Shown in pieces: positions 35,432 through 43,381 of a stretch of DNA of 64,000 nucleotides. The notes beneath the pieces were generated by a model that worked only from the letters and a program-made list of their open reading frames with translations, searched no databases and was not told where the DNA came from. The stretch's first letter is position 1. Every line of letters starts with the position of its first letter. The DNA is from an uncultured Microbacteriaceae bacterium (lineage in GTDB: Bacteria; Actinomycetota; Actinomycetes; Actinomycetales; Microbacteriaceae). Where the stretch lies: the NCBI GenBank assembly GCA_947487835.1, contig CANKXX010000004.1:299076-363075 (forward strand). Direction: 5' to 3'. Made by a program: the position numbers and the translations under genes.

Positions 35432-35998
35432 TCAGAACTGGACGCGCGGCGGCTCGGAGATCGCGGCGAGGCTCGACACCTCGAAGAAGCCCCGCGGGGT
35501 GATGCCCGTGCGGCGGGAGTACAGGGTGTGGGGGAAGGACTTCACCTTGCTGTTGAGCTCGCGCACGCCGCCGTTGTAGAACCGCCGGGACGCCTGGATC
35601 TTGTCCTCGGTCTCCACGAGGTCCGCCTGCAGGCGCAGGAACTCCTGGCTCGACTGCAGCTGTGGATACCCCTCCGCCACGCGGAACAGGCTCTTGATGG
35701 CCGTCTGCATGCGGTTCTCCGCCGCGGAGGCGGCCGTGGCGTCCGGCGCGGCGATGGTGTCGGAGCGCGCTCGCGTGACGTCGTCGAACACGGCGCGCTC
35801 GTGCGAGGCGAATGACTGCACCGCGTCGACGAGGCGGGGAAGGAGGTCGGAGCGACGCTTCACCTGCACCGTGATGTCGCTCCACGCCTCGTCGACGCGC
35901 CCGTTGAGGGCGACGAGCGAGTTGTAGGACGCCCAGACGTAGATGCCGAGGATGGCGGCGACAACGACGACGATGACGGCGGCGATGACCAATTCCAT
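35432..35998 (-). CDS. lemA: LemA family protein
   Basis: A 188-residue protein with an N-terminal membrane helix (about 2-24) followed by the LemA helical bundle: YNSLVALNGRVDEAWSDITVQVKRRSDLLPRLVDAV, ENRMQTAIKSLF, YPQLQSSQEFLRLQADLVETEDKIQASRRFYN and a C-terminal FPHTLYSRRTGITPRGFFE. The function of LemA is not settled. It is usually next to TPM/DUF2207 genes, but none is here. ATG 35998 follows TATAGT by 6 nt, indicating a leaderless message. Confidence 0.94.
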   Translation of the reverse strand: MELVIAAVIVVVVAAILGIYVWASYNSLVALNGRVDEAWSDITVQVKRRSDLLPRLVDAVQSFASHERAVFDDVTRARSDTIAAPDATAASAAENRMQTAIKSLFRVAEGYPQLQSSQEFLRLQADLVETEDKIQASRRFYNGGVRELNSKVKSFPHTLYSRRTGITPRGFFEVSSLAAISEPPRVQF

Positions 35999-36004
35999 CC
36001 GATC

Positions 36005-36010
36005 ACTATA
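36005..36010 (-). promoter_or_regulatory. Leaderless -10 of lemA
   Basis: TATAGT on the minus strand is followed by GATCGG (6 nt) and ATG. Confidence 0.65.
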
Positions 36011-36142
36011 AACCGCGCAGACTGGCCGTTCCCCGGGGTCGAGGACATGCCGGCGACGGGATGGCGACGTCCCGACGACGGGCCGACGGGGCCGCGGGGG
36101 CTGCTCCGGGGGGCGCGTCGGGGGCGTCCGCCGGGGCCCGTA

Positions 36143-36211
36143 TTTCCGGCCGGGAAACAAATACTGATATCCGGCCCGCCGCGTTGACTTCCCTGTGATT
36201 TTCCCTATTAC
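36143..36211 (+). promoter_or_regulatory. Promoter region of the Ig-like/multi-TM protein gene
   Basis: TTTCC-N5-GGAAA (36143-36157) is an operator-like inverted repeat. TTGACT (36184-36189) and TATTAC (36206-36211), 16 nt apart, form a plausible promoter. If real, the GTG at 36195 cannot be the start, and GTG 36222, 10 nt after the -10, is favoured. Confidence 0.45.
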
Positions 36212-36221
36212 TAGGTGCAAG

Positions 36222-38381
36222 GTGGGGGAGCAGTTGCAACACGAGGTACGGCATTCACGTGGTCCGAGGACGAGGGGCTTCGCTTCGCTGCGCGCCCGGG
36301 CGACGGTGGCGGTGACGGCGGCTCTCACGGCCACCGCGCTCGCGCTGCTTCCTGCGGGGTCCGCGCTGGCAGCGGCCGAGGCGACCGCGACGCCCACCCC
36401 GACGCCCACGGCCCCGGCGACCCCGATCATCACGGCGTTCCCCGCCGAGGTCGTGAAGGACGGGTCCGGCGACTTCGGCGGCACGAAGGCCCCGGGCACC
36501 GACGTGCACGTCCTCGTGGGCGACGACGACGTCCCGTACTGCGAGACGGCCGCGGACCAGCGCGTCGCGAGCGCCTGGACCTGCACCGCGACCGAGCTGC
36601 CGAGCGGGGAGAGCGTCGACGTGCGCGCCCTGGCGGCCGGCGGCGCGAGCGCGTCGCCCCCGGTGACGATCCGCGTCCTGAACGCCCCGGTCCTCCGCGG
36701 CACCGCAGCCGGCGTGGTCACCGGCACCTCGGCGCCCGACGCGACCATCGTCGCCTCGTCCTCCACCGGGTCCCGCTGCACCGCCATCCCCTGGTCGGAC
36801 ACGTCGTGGTCCTGCGTGCTCGACCCGGTGCCCGCGAGCGGGCCCGTCACGGTCACCGCCACGCAGCAGACGCCGTGGAGCGACGGCCCCTCCCTCTCCT
36901 CGTCCGTGGTCGTCGTGATCGACAGCACCAGCCCTCCCCCGCCCACCGTCACGAGCCCCACGCCCGGCACCCGGGTGCCGCTGCGCGGCACGACCTACAC
37001 GGGTACGGGCGAGGAGGGCGCAACGGTCGACCTCTACCAGAGCGTCTTCCCGGTGTGCTCCACGGTCGTGCGCGGCGGCACCTGGTCCTGCTCCGGCGGC
37101 CGGCTGGTCGCCGGCGAGAACGAGATCAGCGTCCTGCAGCGCGATACGGCCGGCAACGCGAGCCCCGCCGTCACGGTGACGATCTTCGCCGGGCCGCCGG
37201 TCCCGAGCGCCGCCCCGACCCCCGCGCCGACGCCGAGCGCCACCCCGGCCTCCCCCACGCCGCGGCCCACGGCCGCGGCGACGCCCGCCCCGACGCCCAC
37301 GGCGACCGCTCCCTCGCCGACGGACCAGCCCTCCTCCCCTGAGGAGACGCCGCAGGACGCGGTTCCGCCCTCCGCGGGTGGCGGCGACGGCGACGGGACC
37401 GGCGAGGCCGGCGCGCCGACGCGCACCCCCGGTGCCGGAGGCGGCTGGAGCGCGCCGAGCTCCTTCGGTTCGGCCCTCGACCCCCTGCCCGACGCCTTCG
37501 CGGGCTACCGCTGGCTGAGCTCCCTCGGCATCGCCCTGGGCATCCTGATCCTGGTGATCCTTCCCGCCGTCCTGCTGCAGCGCGCCCTCGCCGGGCGCGT
37601 GCGGGTGCCCGCGCTGCGGCTCACGGGCCGCAATCAGCCCTCCCACGCCGCGCAGCCCGCGAACCGCTGGCTCGTGGCCGCCGCGTCGCTCGCCGGCGCC
37701 GCGGGACTCGTCGCGGCATCGCTGCGGGTGGACGACCAGCACAACTTCCTCCGCCTCCTGCTCGCCACCGGGCTGGGGCTCACCGTCGTGAACCTCGTGG
37801 GCGTCGTGCTCGTGGCGCACGGCTTCCGCCGCCTCTGGCGGGTCGGCGTCTACGTGCGCCTCGCCCCCGTGATGCTGCTGCTCTCCGCGGCCGCCGTGCT
37901 GCTGTCGCGGGCGGCCGGCCTCGTGCCGCCCCTGATCGTCGGCCAGGTCCTGGGCTTCGCGATGGCCAAGGAGACGACGGAGTCCGAGCGCACGCGCGTC
38001 GCGCTCGTCCAGTCGGGCGCACTCACGTTGCTGAGTCTCGTGGCGTGGGCCGCCTACACCGGCCTCGGCCCGCAGGACGGGTTCTGGTCCTCGCTCGGCA
38101 GCGAGACGCTGTCCACGATCACGCTCGCGGGGATCTCGTCCGCCGTGCTCGCCCTGCTACCGCTCGGCGCGCCGCTCGGCCGGTCCCTGCTCCGCGGCTC
38201 GGTGCCGCTGCGCCTCGGCGCGACGATCGTCGTGATGACCATCGGCGCCGCGGCGCTCGCCTCCACCGGTGCCCGCGCATCCGCCGCGTCGCTGCTCCCC
38301 CTCACGGTGACGGCCGTCGTGTTCGCGGCGCTCTCGGTGGCCACCTGGGTGTGGGTGCGTTACATCGAGCCCCAGCACTGA
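36222..38381 (+). CDS. Secreted Ig-like domains fused to a multi-TM membrane domain, function unknown
   Basis: A protein of about 719 residues. A signal peptide (hydrophobic core AVTAALTATALALLPAG) ends near ALA-AAE. Three beta-rich Ig-like units follow over about 65-330; each contains a Cys, some 7-15 residues, then W-x-C (WTC, WSC, WSC), suggesting one disulfide per unit. A Pro/Thr/Ala linker (about 330-420) precedes about eight hydrophobic helices to the C terminus. The C-terminal block SAVLALLPLGAPLGRSLL faintly resembles actinobacterial FGLLP-motif membrane proteins; this is a weak guess. It is monocistronic. I cannot assign a function. The start could also be GTG 36195. Confidence 0.8.
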   Translation: MGEQLQHEVRHSRGPRTRGFASLRARATVAVTAALTATALALLPAGSALAAAEATATPTPTPTAPATPIITAFPAEVVKDGSGDFGGTKAPGTDVHVLVGDDDVPYCETAADQRVASAWTCTATELPSGESVDVRALAAGGASASPPVTIRVLNAPVLRGTAAGVVTGTSAPDATIVASSSTGSRCTAIPWSDTSWSCVLDPVPASGPVTVTATQQTPWSDGPSLSSSVVVVIDSTSPPPPTVTSPTPGTRVPLRGTTYTGTGEEGATVDLYQSVFPVCSTVVRGGTWSCSGGRLVAGENEISVLQRDTAGNASPAVTVTIFAGPPVPSAAPTPAPTPSATPASPTPRPTAAATPAPTPTATAPSPTDQPSSPEETPQDAVPPSAGGGDGDGTGEAGAPTRTPGAGGGWSAPSSFGSALDPLPDAFAGYRWLSSLGIALGILILVILPAVLLQRALAGRVRVPALRLTGRNQPSHAAQPANRWLVAAASLAGAAGLVAASLRVDDQHNFLRLLLATGLGLTVVNLVGVVLVAHGFRRLWRVGVYVRLAPVMLLLSAAAVLLSRAAGLVPPLIVGQVLGFAMAKETTESERTRVALVQSGALTLLSLVAWAAYTGLGPQDGFWSSLGSETLSTITLAGISSAVLALLPLGAPLGRSLLRGSVPLRLGATIVVMTIGAAALASTGARASAASLLPLTVTAVVFAALSVATWVWVRYIEPQH

Positions 38382-38531
38382 CGGTCCTTCCCCTCTTTCC
38401 CCGCTTCCGCTTCTTCCTCTCCCTCCCCTCTTGGAGCGCGCCCTCGCGAGGGCCAGACTGAGACGGTCCGCGCCGAAGAAGGGGAACGACCGGAGTCCCG
38501 CGTCCGGCCGCGGCCGAGTCGAGGAGGACTC

Positions 38532-39986
38532 ATGACCACAACGCCGGCTCACGGACTCCGAGCCACGCTCACCCGCCGCAAGCCGATCGACCTCATCGAG
38601 GACGAGCAGCCCCGCGGCGCCGGCCTCGAACGCTCGCTCGGCCTGTGGCAGCTGACCGCCATCGGCGTCGGCGGCATCATCGGCGCGGGCATCTTCACCC
38701 TGGCCGGCACGGTCGCCAACCAGACCGCCGGACCCGCCGTGCTCATCTCGTTCCTCATCGCCGGCGTCGCGAGTGCGGCCGCCGCGCTCTCCTACGCCGA
38801 GTTCGCCGGCATGATCCCCAAGGCCGGGTCCGCCTACACCTACGGGTACGCCTCGCTCGGCGAGCTGGTGGGGTGGTTCATCGGGTGGGACCTGCTGCTG
38901 GAGTACACCGCCATCGTCGCGGTGGTCGCGATCGGCGTCTCGGGCTACTTCGGCTTCCTGATGGAGCAGCTCGGCGTCGACCTGCCCGCGTGGATGCTCG
39001 GCGCGACCGGCACGGGCGAGGGCCACGTCGTCGACCTGTTCGCGGTCGTCCTGTGCCTGGGCACGGCGTTCATCCTGACCCGCGGCATCCGCAACGCCGC
39101 CCGGTTCGAGCTGTTCGTGGTCGGGCTGAAGGTGCTGCTCGTCGTGTTCATCATCGTTCTGGGCGTGTTCCAGATCAACAGCGCGAACTACTCCCCCTAC
39201 TTCCCCTACGGCATCGGCGGCGCATTCACGGGAGCGGCCACCGTGTTCTTCGCGGTCTTCGGCTATGACGCCATGAGCACCGCGGCGGAGGAGTCGAAGG
39301 ATGCGACGAAGCACATGCCGAAGGCGATCCTCCTGTCACTCGGCATCGCCATGCTGCTCTACGTGCTCGCGACGCTCGTGCTCACGGGCATGCAGAAGTA
39401 CACGGAGATCGACCCCACGAGCGGGTTCTCCAGCGCCTTCGCGGCGGTGGGGATGCCCGGCATCGCGAACCTGATCGCGATCGGCGCCATCGTGAGCATC
39501 GTGACGGTCATGGTCACCTTCATGCTCGGCGCCACCCGCGTGTGGTTCTCCATGAGCCGCGACGGGCTGCTGTCCCCGTGGTTCGCCAAGACCGACGCGA
39601 AGTACCACGTGCCCGCGCGGGTGACCTGGATCGTCGGCATCGGCTCGGCGGTCTTCGCGGGCTTCTTCCCGATCACGATCGTGGCCGAGCTCACCAACAT
39701 CGGCATCCTGCTCGCGTTCGTGGTGGTCTGCGTCGCGGTGATCGTGCTGCGCTACCGCCGCCCCGAGGTACCGCGGACCTTCCGGCTCCCCCTCATGCCC
39801 GTGGTGCCCGCGATCGGCGTGATCTTCTCGCTGTGGCTCGTCGCCTCGCTCCCCTGGGAGACGTGGCTGCGCTTCGGCGTGTGGCTCCTGATCGGCCTCG
39901 CGATCTACTGGTTCTACGGCAGGCACCACTCGCTCCTCAACCCGCGCAGCCGCGGGGCCGTCGCGGAGGCGCGGCGACGCGACTGA
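38532..39986 (+). CDS. APC-family amino acid permease, cationic amino acid transporter type
   Basis: A 484-residue, 12-helix transporter. GVGGIIGAGIFTLAG in helix 1 is the APC substrate-binding segment. YAEFAGMIPKAGSAYTYGYASLGELVGWFIGWDLLLEY and FFAVFGYDAMSTAAEESKDATKHMP are typical of the CAT/YfnA subfamily. It probably imports basic or branched amino acids with protons; the substrate is not proven. GAGGAG lies 6 nt before ATG 38532. The 150-bp gap upstream is pyrimidine-rich without a recognisable leader motif. Confidence 0.94.
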   Translation: MTTTPAHGLRATLTRRKPIDLIEDEQPRGAGLERSLGLWQLTAIGVGGIIGAGIFTLAGTVANQTAGPAVLISFLIAGVASAAAALSYAEFAGMIPKAGSAYTYGYASLGELVGWFIGWDLLLEYTAIVAVVAIGVSGYFGFLMEQLGVDLPAWMLGATGTGEGHVVDLFAVVLCLGTAFILTRGIRNAARFELFVVGLKVLLVVFIIVLGVFQINSANYSPYFPYGIGGAFTGAATVFFAVFGYDAMSTAAEESKDATKHMPKAILLSLGIAMLLYVLATLVLTGMQKYTEIDPTSGFSSAFAAVGMPGIANLIAIGAIVSIVTVMVTFMLGATRVWFSMSRDGLLSPWFAKTDAKYHVPARVTWIVGIGSAVFAGFFPITIVAELTNIGILLAFVVVCVAVIVLRYRRPEVPRTFRLPLMPVVPAIGVIFSLWLVASLPWETWLRFGVWLLIGLAIYWFYGRHHSLLNPRSRGAVAEARRRD

Positions 39987-40013
39987 ACCGGTTGCGGGAC
40001 ACATCGCCATGCG

Positions 40014-40079
40014 GTCCCTGAGCCGGTCGAAGGGACGGGACACCGTCGACGTCCCTGTCGCTTCGACTGATTCGGCGAC
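40014..40079. repeat. Composite hairpin repeat (type A then inverted type B), second copy
   Basis: Type A at 40014-40036 has loop GAGCCGGTCGA; inverted type B is at 40057-40079, with outer stem pairs GTCG/CGAC. The spacing is 20 nt, against 25 nt in the copy at 6025-6095. It follows the permease stop closely and may act as its 3' hairpin. Confidence 0.8.
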
Positions 40080-40127
40080 CGTACTCGATCGACTTCTCGC
40101 TTATCGACACGGATACGTCTTCTTATC

Positions 40128-40198
40128 GCGCCCCCGCTATTGGGGCGCACCCTATCGAATGACTATTCCTAGGATTAGGAAAAGATGGTTCCCCATCT
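40128..40198 (+). other. Three consecutive short hairpins upstream of the DUF4190 gene
   Basis: GCGCCCC/GGGGCGC (40128-40148), TTCCTA-GGAT-TAGGAA (40166-40181) and AGATGG-TTCC-CCATCT (40183-40198) follow one another in a locally AT-rich stretch 20-90 nt before the GTG. They may form a structured 5' leader or an operator array. Confidence 0.45.
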
Positions 40199-40220
40199 AA
40201 CCCTAGAGATTGGATAGCCC

Positions 40221-40517
40221 GTGTCCACCAACCCGTCCGTCGCTCCCCGAAGCACCTCTGCTGCCGGCACCAAGACGAAGGGCATCGTGTCCCTGGTACT
40301 CGGTATCGTCAGCATCGTCACCGGCTTCCTCATCCCGATCGTGGGCGTTCTCACCGGCGTCATCGCGGTGATCTTCGGCTTCCTGAGCCGGAAGAGCGAG
40401 CCCGCGGCCCGCTCCCTCGCGCTCGGCGGCATCATCACCGGTTTCGCCGGCCTCGCCCTCAGCATCGTGATGTGGGTCGTCACCGCGATGGCCCTCGCGG
40501 CCGCCATTCAGCAGTAG
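40221..40517 (+). CDS. DUF4190 domain small membrane protein
   Basis: A 98-residue protein with a Ser/Thr-rich N terminus and two to three membrane helices: KGIVSLVLGIVSIVTGFLIPIVGVLTGVIAVIFGFLS and SLALGGIITGFAGLALSIVMWVVTA. The Gly-rich hydrophobic pattern matches DUF4190, often found in small membrane proteins of Gram-positive bacteria. The role is unknown. The start GTG 40221 has no strong ribosome site. Confidence 0.82.
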   Translation: MSTNPSVAPRSTSAAGTKTKGIVSLVLGIVSIVTGFLIPIVGVLTGVIAVIFGFLSRKSEPAARSLALGGIITGFAGLALSIVMWVVTAMALAAAIQQ

Positions 40518-40619
40518 CACGCACGTGCCGCCGCTTCTTCCACCCCGTCGCCGTTCTTCCCCCTTGGGATAGCGGCACGTCCCACTAGCGGCACCGGAAG
40601 AATTGCGAACAGCAGCGGA

Positions 40620-40650
40620 GGGACCGCCATCGACAGCCGGTGGCGGTCCC
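40620..40650. terminator. Bidirectional terminator between DUF4190 and DUF1905 genes
   Basis: GGGACCGCCA pairs with TGGCGGTCCC around an 11-nt loop, followed by TTCGCTATTCG on the plus strand. It lies between convergent genes. Confidence 0.75.
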
Positions 40651-40714
40651 TTCGCTATTCGCTCGTTCTTCTTACGCCGGATCGACCGCCGTTCTTGCCG
40701 TGCCGTCGATCCCC

Positions 40715-41152
40715 TCAGGCCTGCAGCGCCTCGAGCACCTTTTCGATCCGGCGACGCCGGGTCTCCTCGGTCCTGGCTCCGTCGACGCCGAGCACGTGCT
40801 GCAGTTGCCGGCTGTACGAGAGCGCGCGGAAGGCGACGCCCGCCCCCGGAGCGGCCTCGAGCGCCTCCGCGAGGTCGGCGGGAACGGCCACCTCCCGCGG
40901 CGCGGTGTCGACCTCGACGTCCACCTCGATCTCGTCCCCCGCCGCGACGCCCGCGCCGGCGCGGTGCTCCGCACTGAGGGAGATGAGGTACTGCCCGCCC
41001 CTGCTCGCGATGGAGCTGCGGTAGCGGTAGTCGCCGATCGCAACCGTGACCGGCGGCTTCTTCCCCGCACCGAGTTCCTCGACGATCTCGGCCGGCACGG
41101 GGATCCCTGTGGTGCTGCCGCCGCTCGCGAGCACCGTCGTGGTGAATCTCAT
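40715..41152 (-). CDS. DUF1905 plus YdeI-type C-terminal domain protein
   Basis: A 145-residue protein. DUF1905 covers about 1-90 (GGSTTGIPVPAEIVEELG, VTVAIGDYRYRSSIASRGGQYLISLSAEHR). A short helical C-terminal module is related to the YdeI/OmpD-associated family (YSRQLQHVLGV, RTEETRRRRIEKVLEAL). Function unknown. CATACT lies 6 nt before ATG 41152, a leaderless arrangement, so it is probably transcribed separately from the PepSY gene whose stop is 17 bp away. Confidence 0.85.
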   Translation of the reverse strand: MRFTTTVLASGGSTTGIPVPAEIVEELGAGKKPPVTVAIGDYRYRSSIASRGGQYLISLSAEHRAGAGVAAGDEIEVDVEVDTAPREVAVPADLAEALEAAPGAGVAFRALSYSRQLQHVLGVDGARTEETRRRRIEKVLEALQA

Positions 41153-41158
41153 GGACGC

Positions 41159-41164
41159 AGTATG
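41159..41164 (-). promoter_or_regulatory. Leaderless -10 of the DUF1905 gene
   Basis: CATACT on the minus strand is followed by GCGTCC (6 nt) and ATG. Confidence 0.55.
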
Positions 41165-41168
41165 CCGC

Positions 41169-41924
41169 CTATCGCGCCGACGGCGCAGGATCGGTCTCGC
41201 TGGAGAGCACCGCGAAGCCGGCGTCCAGCGTCACGTCCACCTCGTCGCCGTTCGGCAGGCGCACCTGCACCTCGAACGCGTGCGTGGAGTCATCGCTGCG
41301 CTCGACCTCCTCGACGACGCCCGAGCCGGTGGAGGCGAGAGCCGCCTGTCCGGCACGCGTGATCTCGTCCGCCGTGATCGGCGGGAGGGCGCCGATGCCG
41401 GCCGCCCCCGTGTCGTCGTCGCGGTCGCCGGCGTCCGCACCCGCGTCCCTGCCCGCGTCCGTCCCCGCAGCGGTCCCGGTGTTCGCGCCCGTCTCTGCGT
41501 CGTCGTCGCGGTCGGTACCGATTGCCTCGTAGTCGCTTCCGAGCAGCACGTCGACCTCGCTGCCGTCCGGCATGCGCACCTCGACCTCGTAGCCGCCGCC
41601 GTCCTCGCTCTCCGCGCCCACGACCTCGCCGCCGCCGATCTCGGCCAGCGCGGCCTCACTGGCGCGCTCCAGCACTGATCCGCTCAGGTCGTCGCCGTCC
41701 CGCTCGAAGCCGTCGGTGGCGACGGCGGCGCCGGCCCCGCCGACCGCGACGAGGGCGACGACGGAGGAGGCGATCCAGATGCCCTTCCTGCCCAGCCGGC
41801 GAGGCCGCTTCGGCGACGGGGGGATAGGGAGGGCGCCGGAACCGGAGGAATCGACGTTCGAGACGTTCGAGTCGGCGGAGACGTTCGAGTCGGCGGAGTT
41901 CGTGGAATTCGTGGAGTTCGTCAT
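41169..41924 (-). CDS. PepSY-like membrane-anchored protein
   Basis: A 251-residue protein. An Asn/Ser/Asp-rich N terminus (about 1-40, short repeats) is followed by a membrane anchor at about 49-69 and two PepSY-like units at about 78-135 and 185-245. Each unit reads like ERASEAALAEIGGGEVVGAE then YEVEVRMPDGSEVDV. An acidic low-complexity linker joins them. PepSY proteins modulate proteases or sensors at the cell surface. It lies just downstream of a two-component system, so it may be its target or a modulator. GATGCT lies 6 nt before ATG 41924. Confidence 0.85.
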   Translation of the reverse strand: MTNSTNSTNSADSNVSADSNVSNVDSSGSGALPIPPSPKRPRRLGRKGIWIASSVVALVAVGGAGAAVATDGFERDGDDLSGSVLERASEAALAEIGGGEVVGAESEDGGGYEVEVRMPDGSEVDVLLGSDYEAIGTDRDDDAETGANTGTAAGTDAGRDAGADAGDRDDDTGAAGIGALPPITADEITRAGQAALASTGSGVVEEVERSDDSTHAFEVQVRLPNGDEVDVTLDAGFAVLSSETDPAPSAR

Positions 41925-41980
41925 GGCAGCAGCATCGCCGCCGGGCGCTGAAGCCGCCCTGAAGCGGGCTGAACGCGTCT

Positions 41981-43378
41981 TCAGGAGGTGGGCAGCGTCA
42001 CGGTGAACCGGGCGCCGCCGAGGGGCGACGTGCCCGCCTCGACGCTGCCGCCGTGCGCGCGGGCGATCTCCGCGACGATGGCGAGCCCCAGCCCGCTCCC
42101 GCCGTCGTCCCGGCTGCGGGCCTCGTCCAGGCGGACGAAGCGGTCGAAGATCCGGTGCCGCTCCCCCTCGGGGATGCCGCTGCCGTCGTCGTCGACGGTC
42201 AGCCGCACCCGGTCCCCGTCCTGCCGCACCGCGAGGGCGACCGTGTGCCGGGCGTGCCGCGCGGCGTTGTCGACGAGGTTCCGCAGGAGGCGGCCGAGCA
42301 TCCGCTCGTCGCCGGAGACCCGAGCCGCGGACACGCCCGTCGCGTCCACCCGTGCCCCGCCGGTGTCTTTCAGGCGGCGCACCTCCCCGAGCACGAGATC
42401 GTCCAGGTCGACGGCACGGCGGACAGGCGTGCCCTGCCGCTCGTCGAGGCGGGCGAGGAGCAGCAGCGCCTCGACGAGGTGCTGCAGGCGGGCGCTCTCG
42501 GCGAGCACGGTCGAGGCGAGGCCGGCCTCGCTCAGCCGGTGCGGATGATCGCGGGCCACCTCGGCGTGGGAGCGCAGGGACGCGACGGGCGACCGGAGCT
42601 CGTGCGACGCGTCCGACACGAAGCGCCGCTGCGCCCGCTGCGCGGACTCGAGACGCTCGAGCATCCCGTTCATGGTGATGGCAAGGCGGGAGATCTCGTC
42701 CGCGCCGCTCGGCACGGCCACGCGCCGGTCCAGGCTCGCGCCGCCGATCGCGTCCACCTCCGCGCGGATGCGGTCGACGGGCGACAGCGCCCGGCCGACC
42801 ACGAGCCAGGTGGTGCCGCCGACAATCAGCGCGACGAGCGGCACCGCGGCGGCCAGCAGGGCCGCGGCCGTGCCGACGGCCTCGCCCGCCTCCTCGAGGG
42901 ACCGGCCCAGCCGGAGCCGGTAATCCTCGCCGCCGAGCTCCACGCCCTCCTCGACGACCACCATCTCGTCCCCGTCGACACGAACCCGGAGCGGCTCCGC
43001 GTCGGCGTCAGTGTCGGTGTCGGTGTCGGTGTCGGTCCGCGGGGTCGGCGCGGGCAGGAGGCCGTCGCCGCCGCCGTCCGCGTCCTCGTCGTCCTCGTCG
43101 CCGCCGGCCGTATCGACCACGACCCCCGCGGGGTCGACGAGCTGCACGAGAGCATCCTCGTTCACCGAGGCCGGCAGGGTCGGCCGGCCGGCCGCCTCCA
43201 GCCCGGCCGCCAGCGCCTCCGCCTCCCGCTCCGCCGTCGCGATCACGCCGTCGGTCAGGGAGCGGTCGAGCAGGGCGGTGAAACCGAATGAGCCGACGAC
43301 GAGCGCGGCACCGACCACGCCGACGGCCCCGAGCGCGGCGCGCGCCCGCACCGAGCGCGACAGCGTCCGCAGGCGCAT
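41981..43378 (-). CDS. Sensor histidine kinase
   Basis: A 465-residue membrane kinase. Helix 1 is at about 12-36. The extracytoplasmic sensor region spans about 37-168 and contains a Thr-Asp repeat (residues 115-126) encoded by a hexanucleotide tract. Helix 2 is at about 170-195, then HAMP. HisKA has His259 in SDASHELRSPVASLR. The ATPase domain has NLVDNAARHA, DDDGSGIPEGERHRIF and GGSGLGLAIV. The gene starts 3 nt after the response regulator stop. The trigger is unknown; the downstream PepSY protein suggests envelope sensing. Confidence 0.94.
   Translation of the reverse strand: MRLRTLSRSVRARAALGAVGVVGAALVVGSFGFTALLDRSLTDGVIATAEREAEALAAGLEAAGRPTLPASVNEDALVQLVDPAGVVVDTAGGDEDDEDADGGGDGLLPAPTPRTDTDTDTDTDADAEPLRVRVDGDEMVVVEEGVELGGEDYRLRLGRSLEEAGEAVGTAAALLAAAVPLVALIVGGTTWLVVGRALSPVDRIRAEVDAIGGASLDRRVAVPSGADEISRLAITMNGMLERLESAQRAQRRFVSDASHELRSPVASLRSHAEVARDHPHRLSEAGLASTVLAESARLQHLVEALLLLARLDERQGTPVRRAVDLDDLVLGEVRRLKDTGGARVDATGVSAARVSGDERMLGRLLRNLVDNAARHARHTVALAVRQDGDRVRLTVDDDGSGIPEGERHRIFDRFVRLDEARSRDDGGSGLGLAIVAEIARAHGGSVEAGTSPLGGARFTVTLPTS
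43001..43036. repeat. Hexanucleotide tract inside the sensor kinase
   Basis: Six GTCGGT-type units; the last four (43013-43036) are perfect. On the coding strand it encodes Thr-Asp repeats, so unit gain or loss would keep the frame and change only sensor-loop length. Confidence 0.85.
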
Positions 43379-43381
43379 GCC

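Noticed and set aside
36195-36221. GTG 36195 as start of the Ig-like/multi-TM protein
   Set aside because: It lies inside a plausible promoter (TTGACT-N16-TATTAC); GTG 36222 fits better, though this is not certain.
36255-37820. A 521-residue minus-strand frame opposite the Ig-like protein
   Set aside because: Gly/Arg-rich shadow; the plus strand has a signal peptide, regular Cys pattern and membrane helices.
38382-38531. A T-box or amino acid riboswitch before the APC permease
   Set aside because: The leader is short and pyrimidine-rich without a T-box sequence or other recognisable aptamer pattern.
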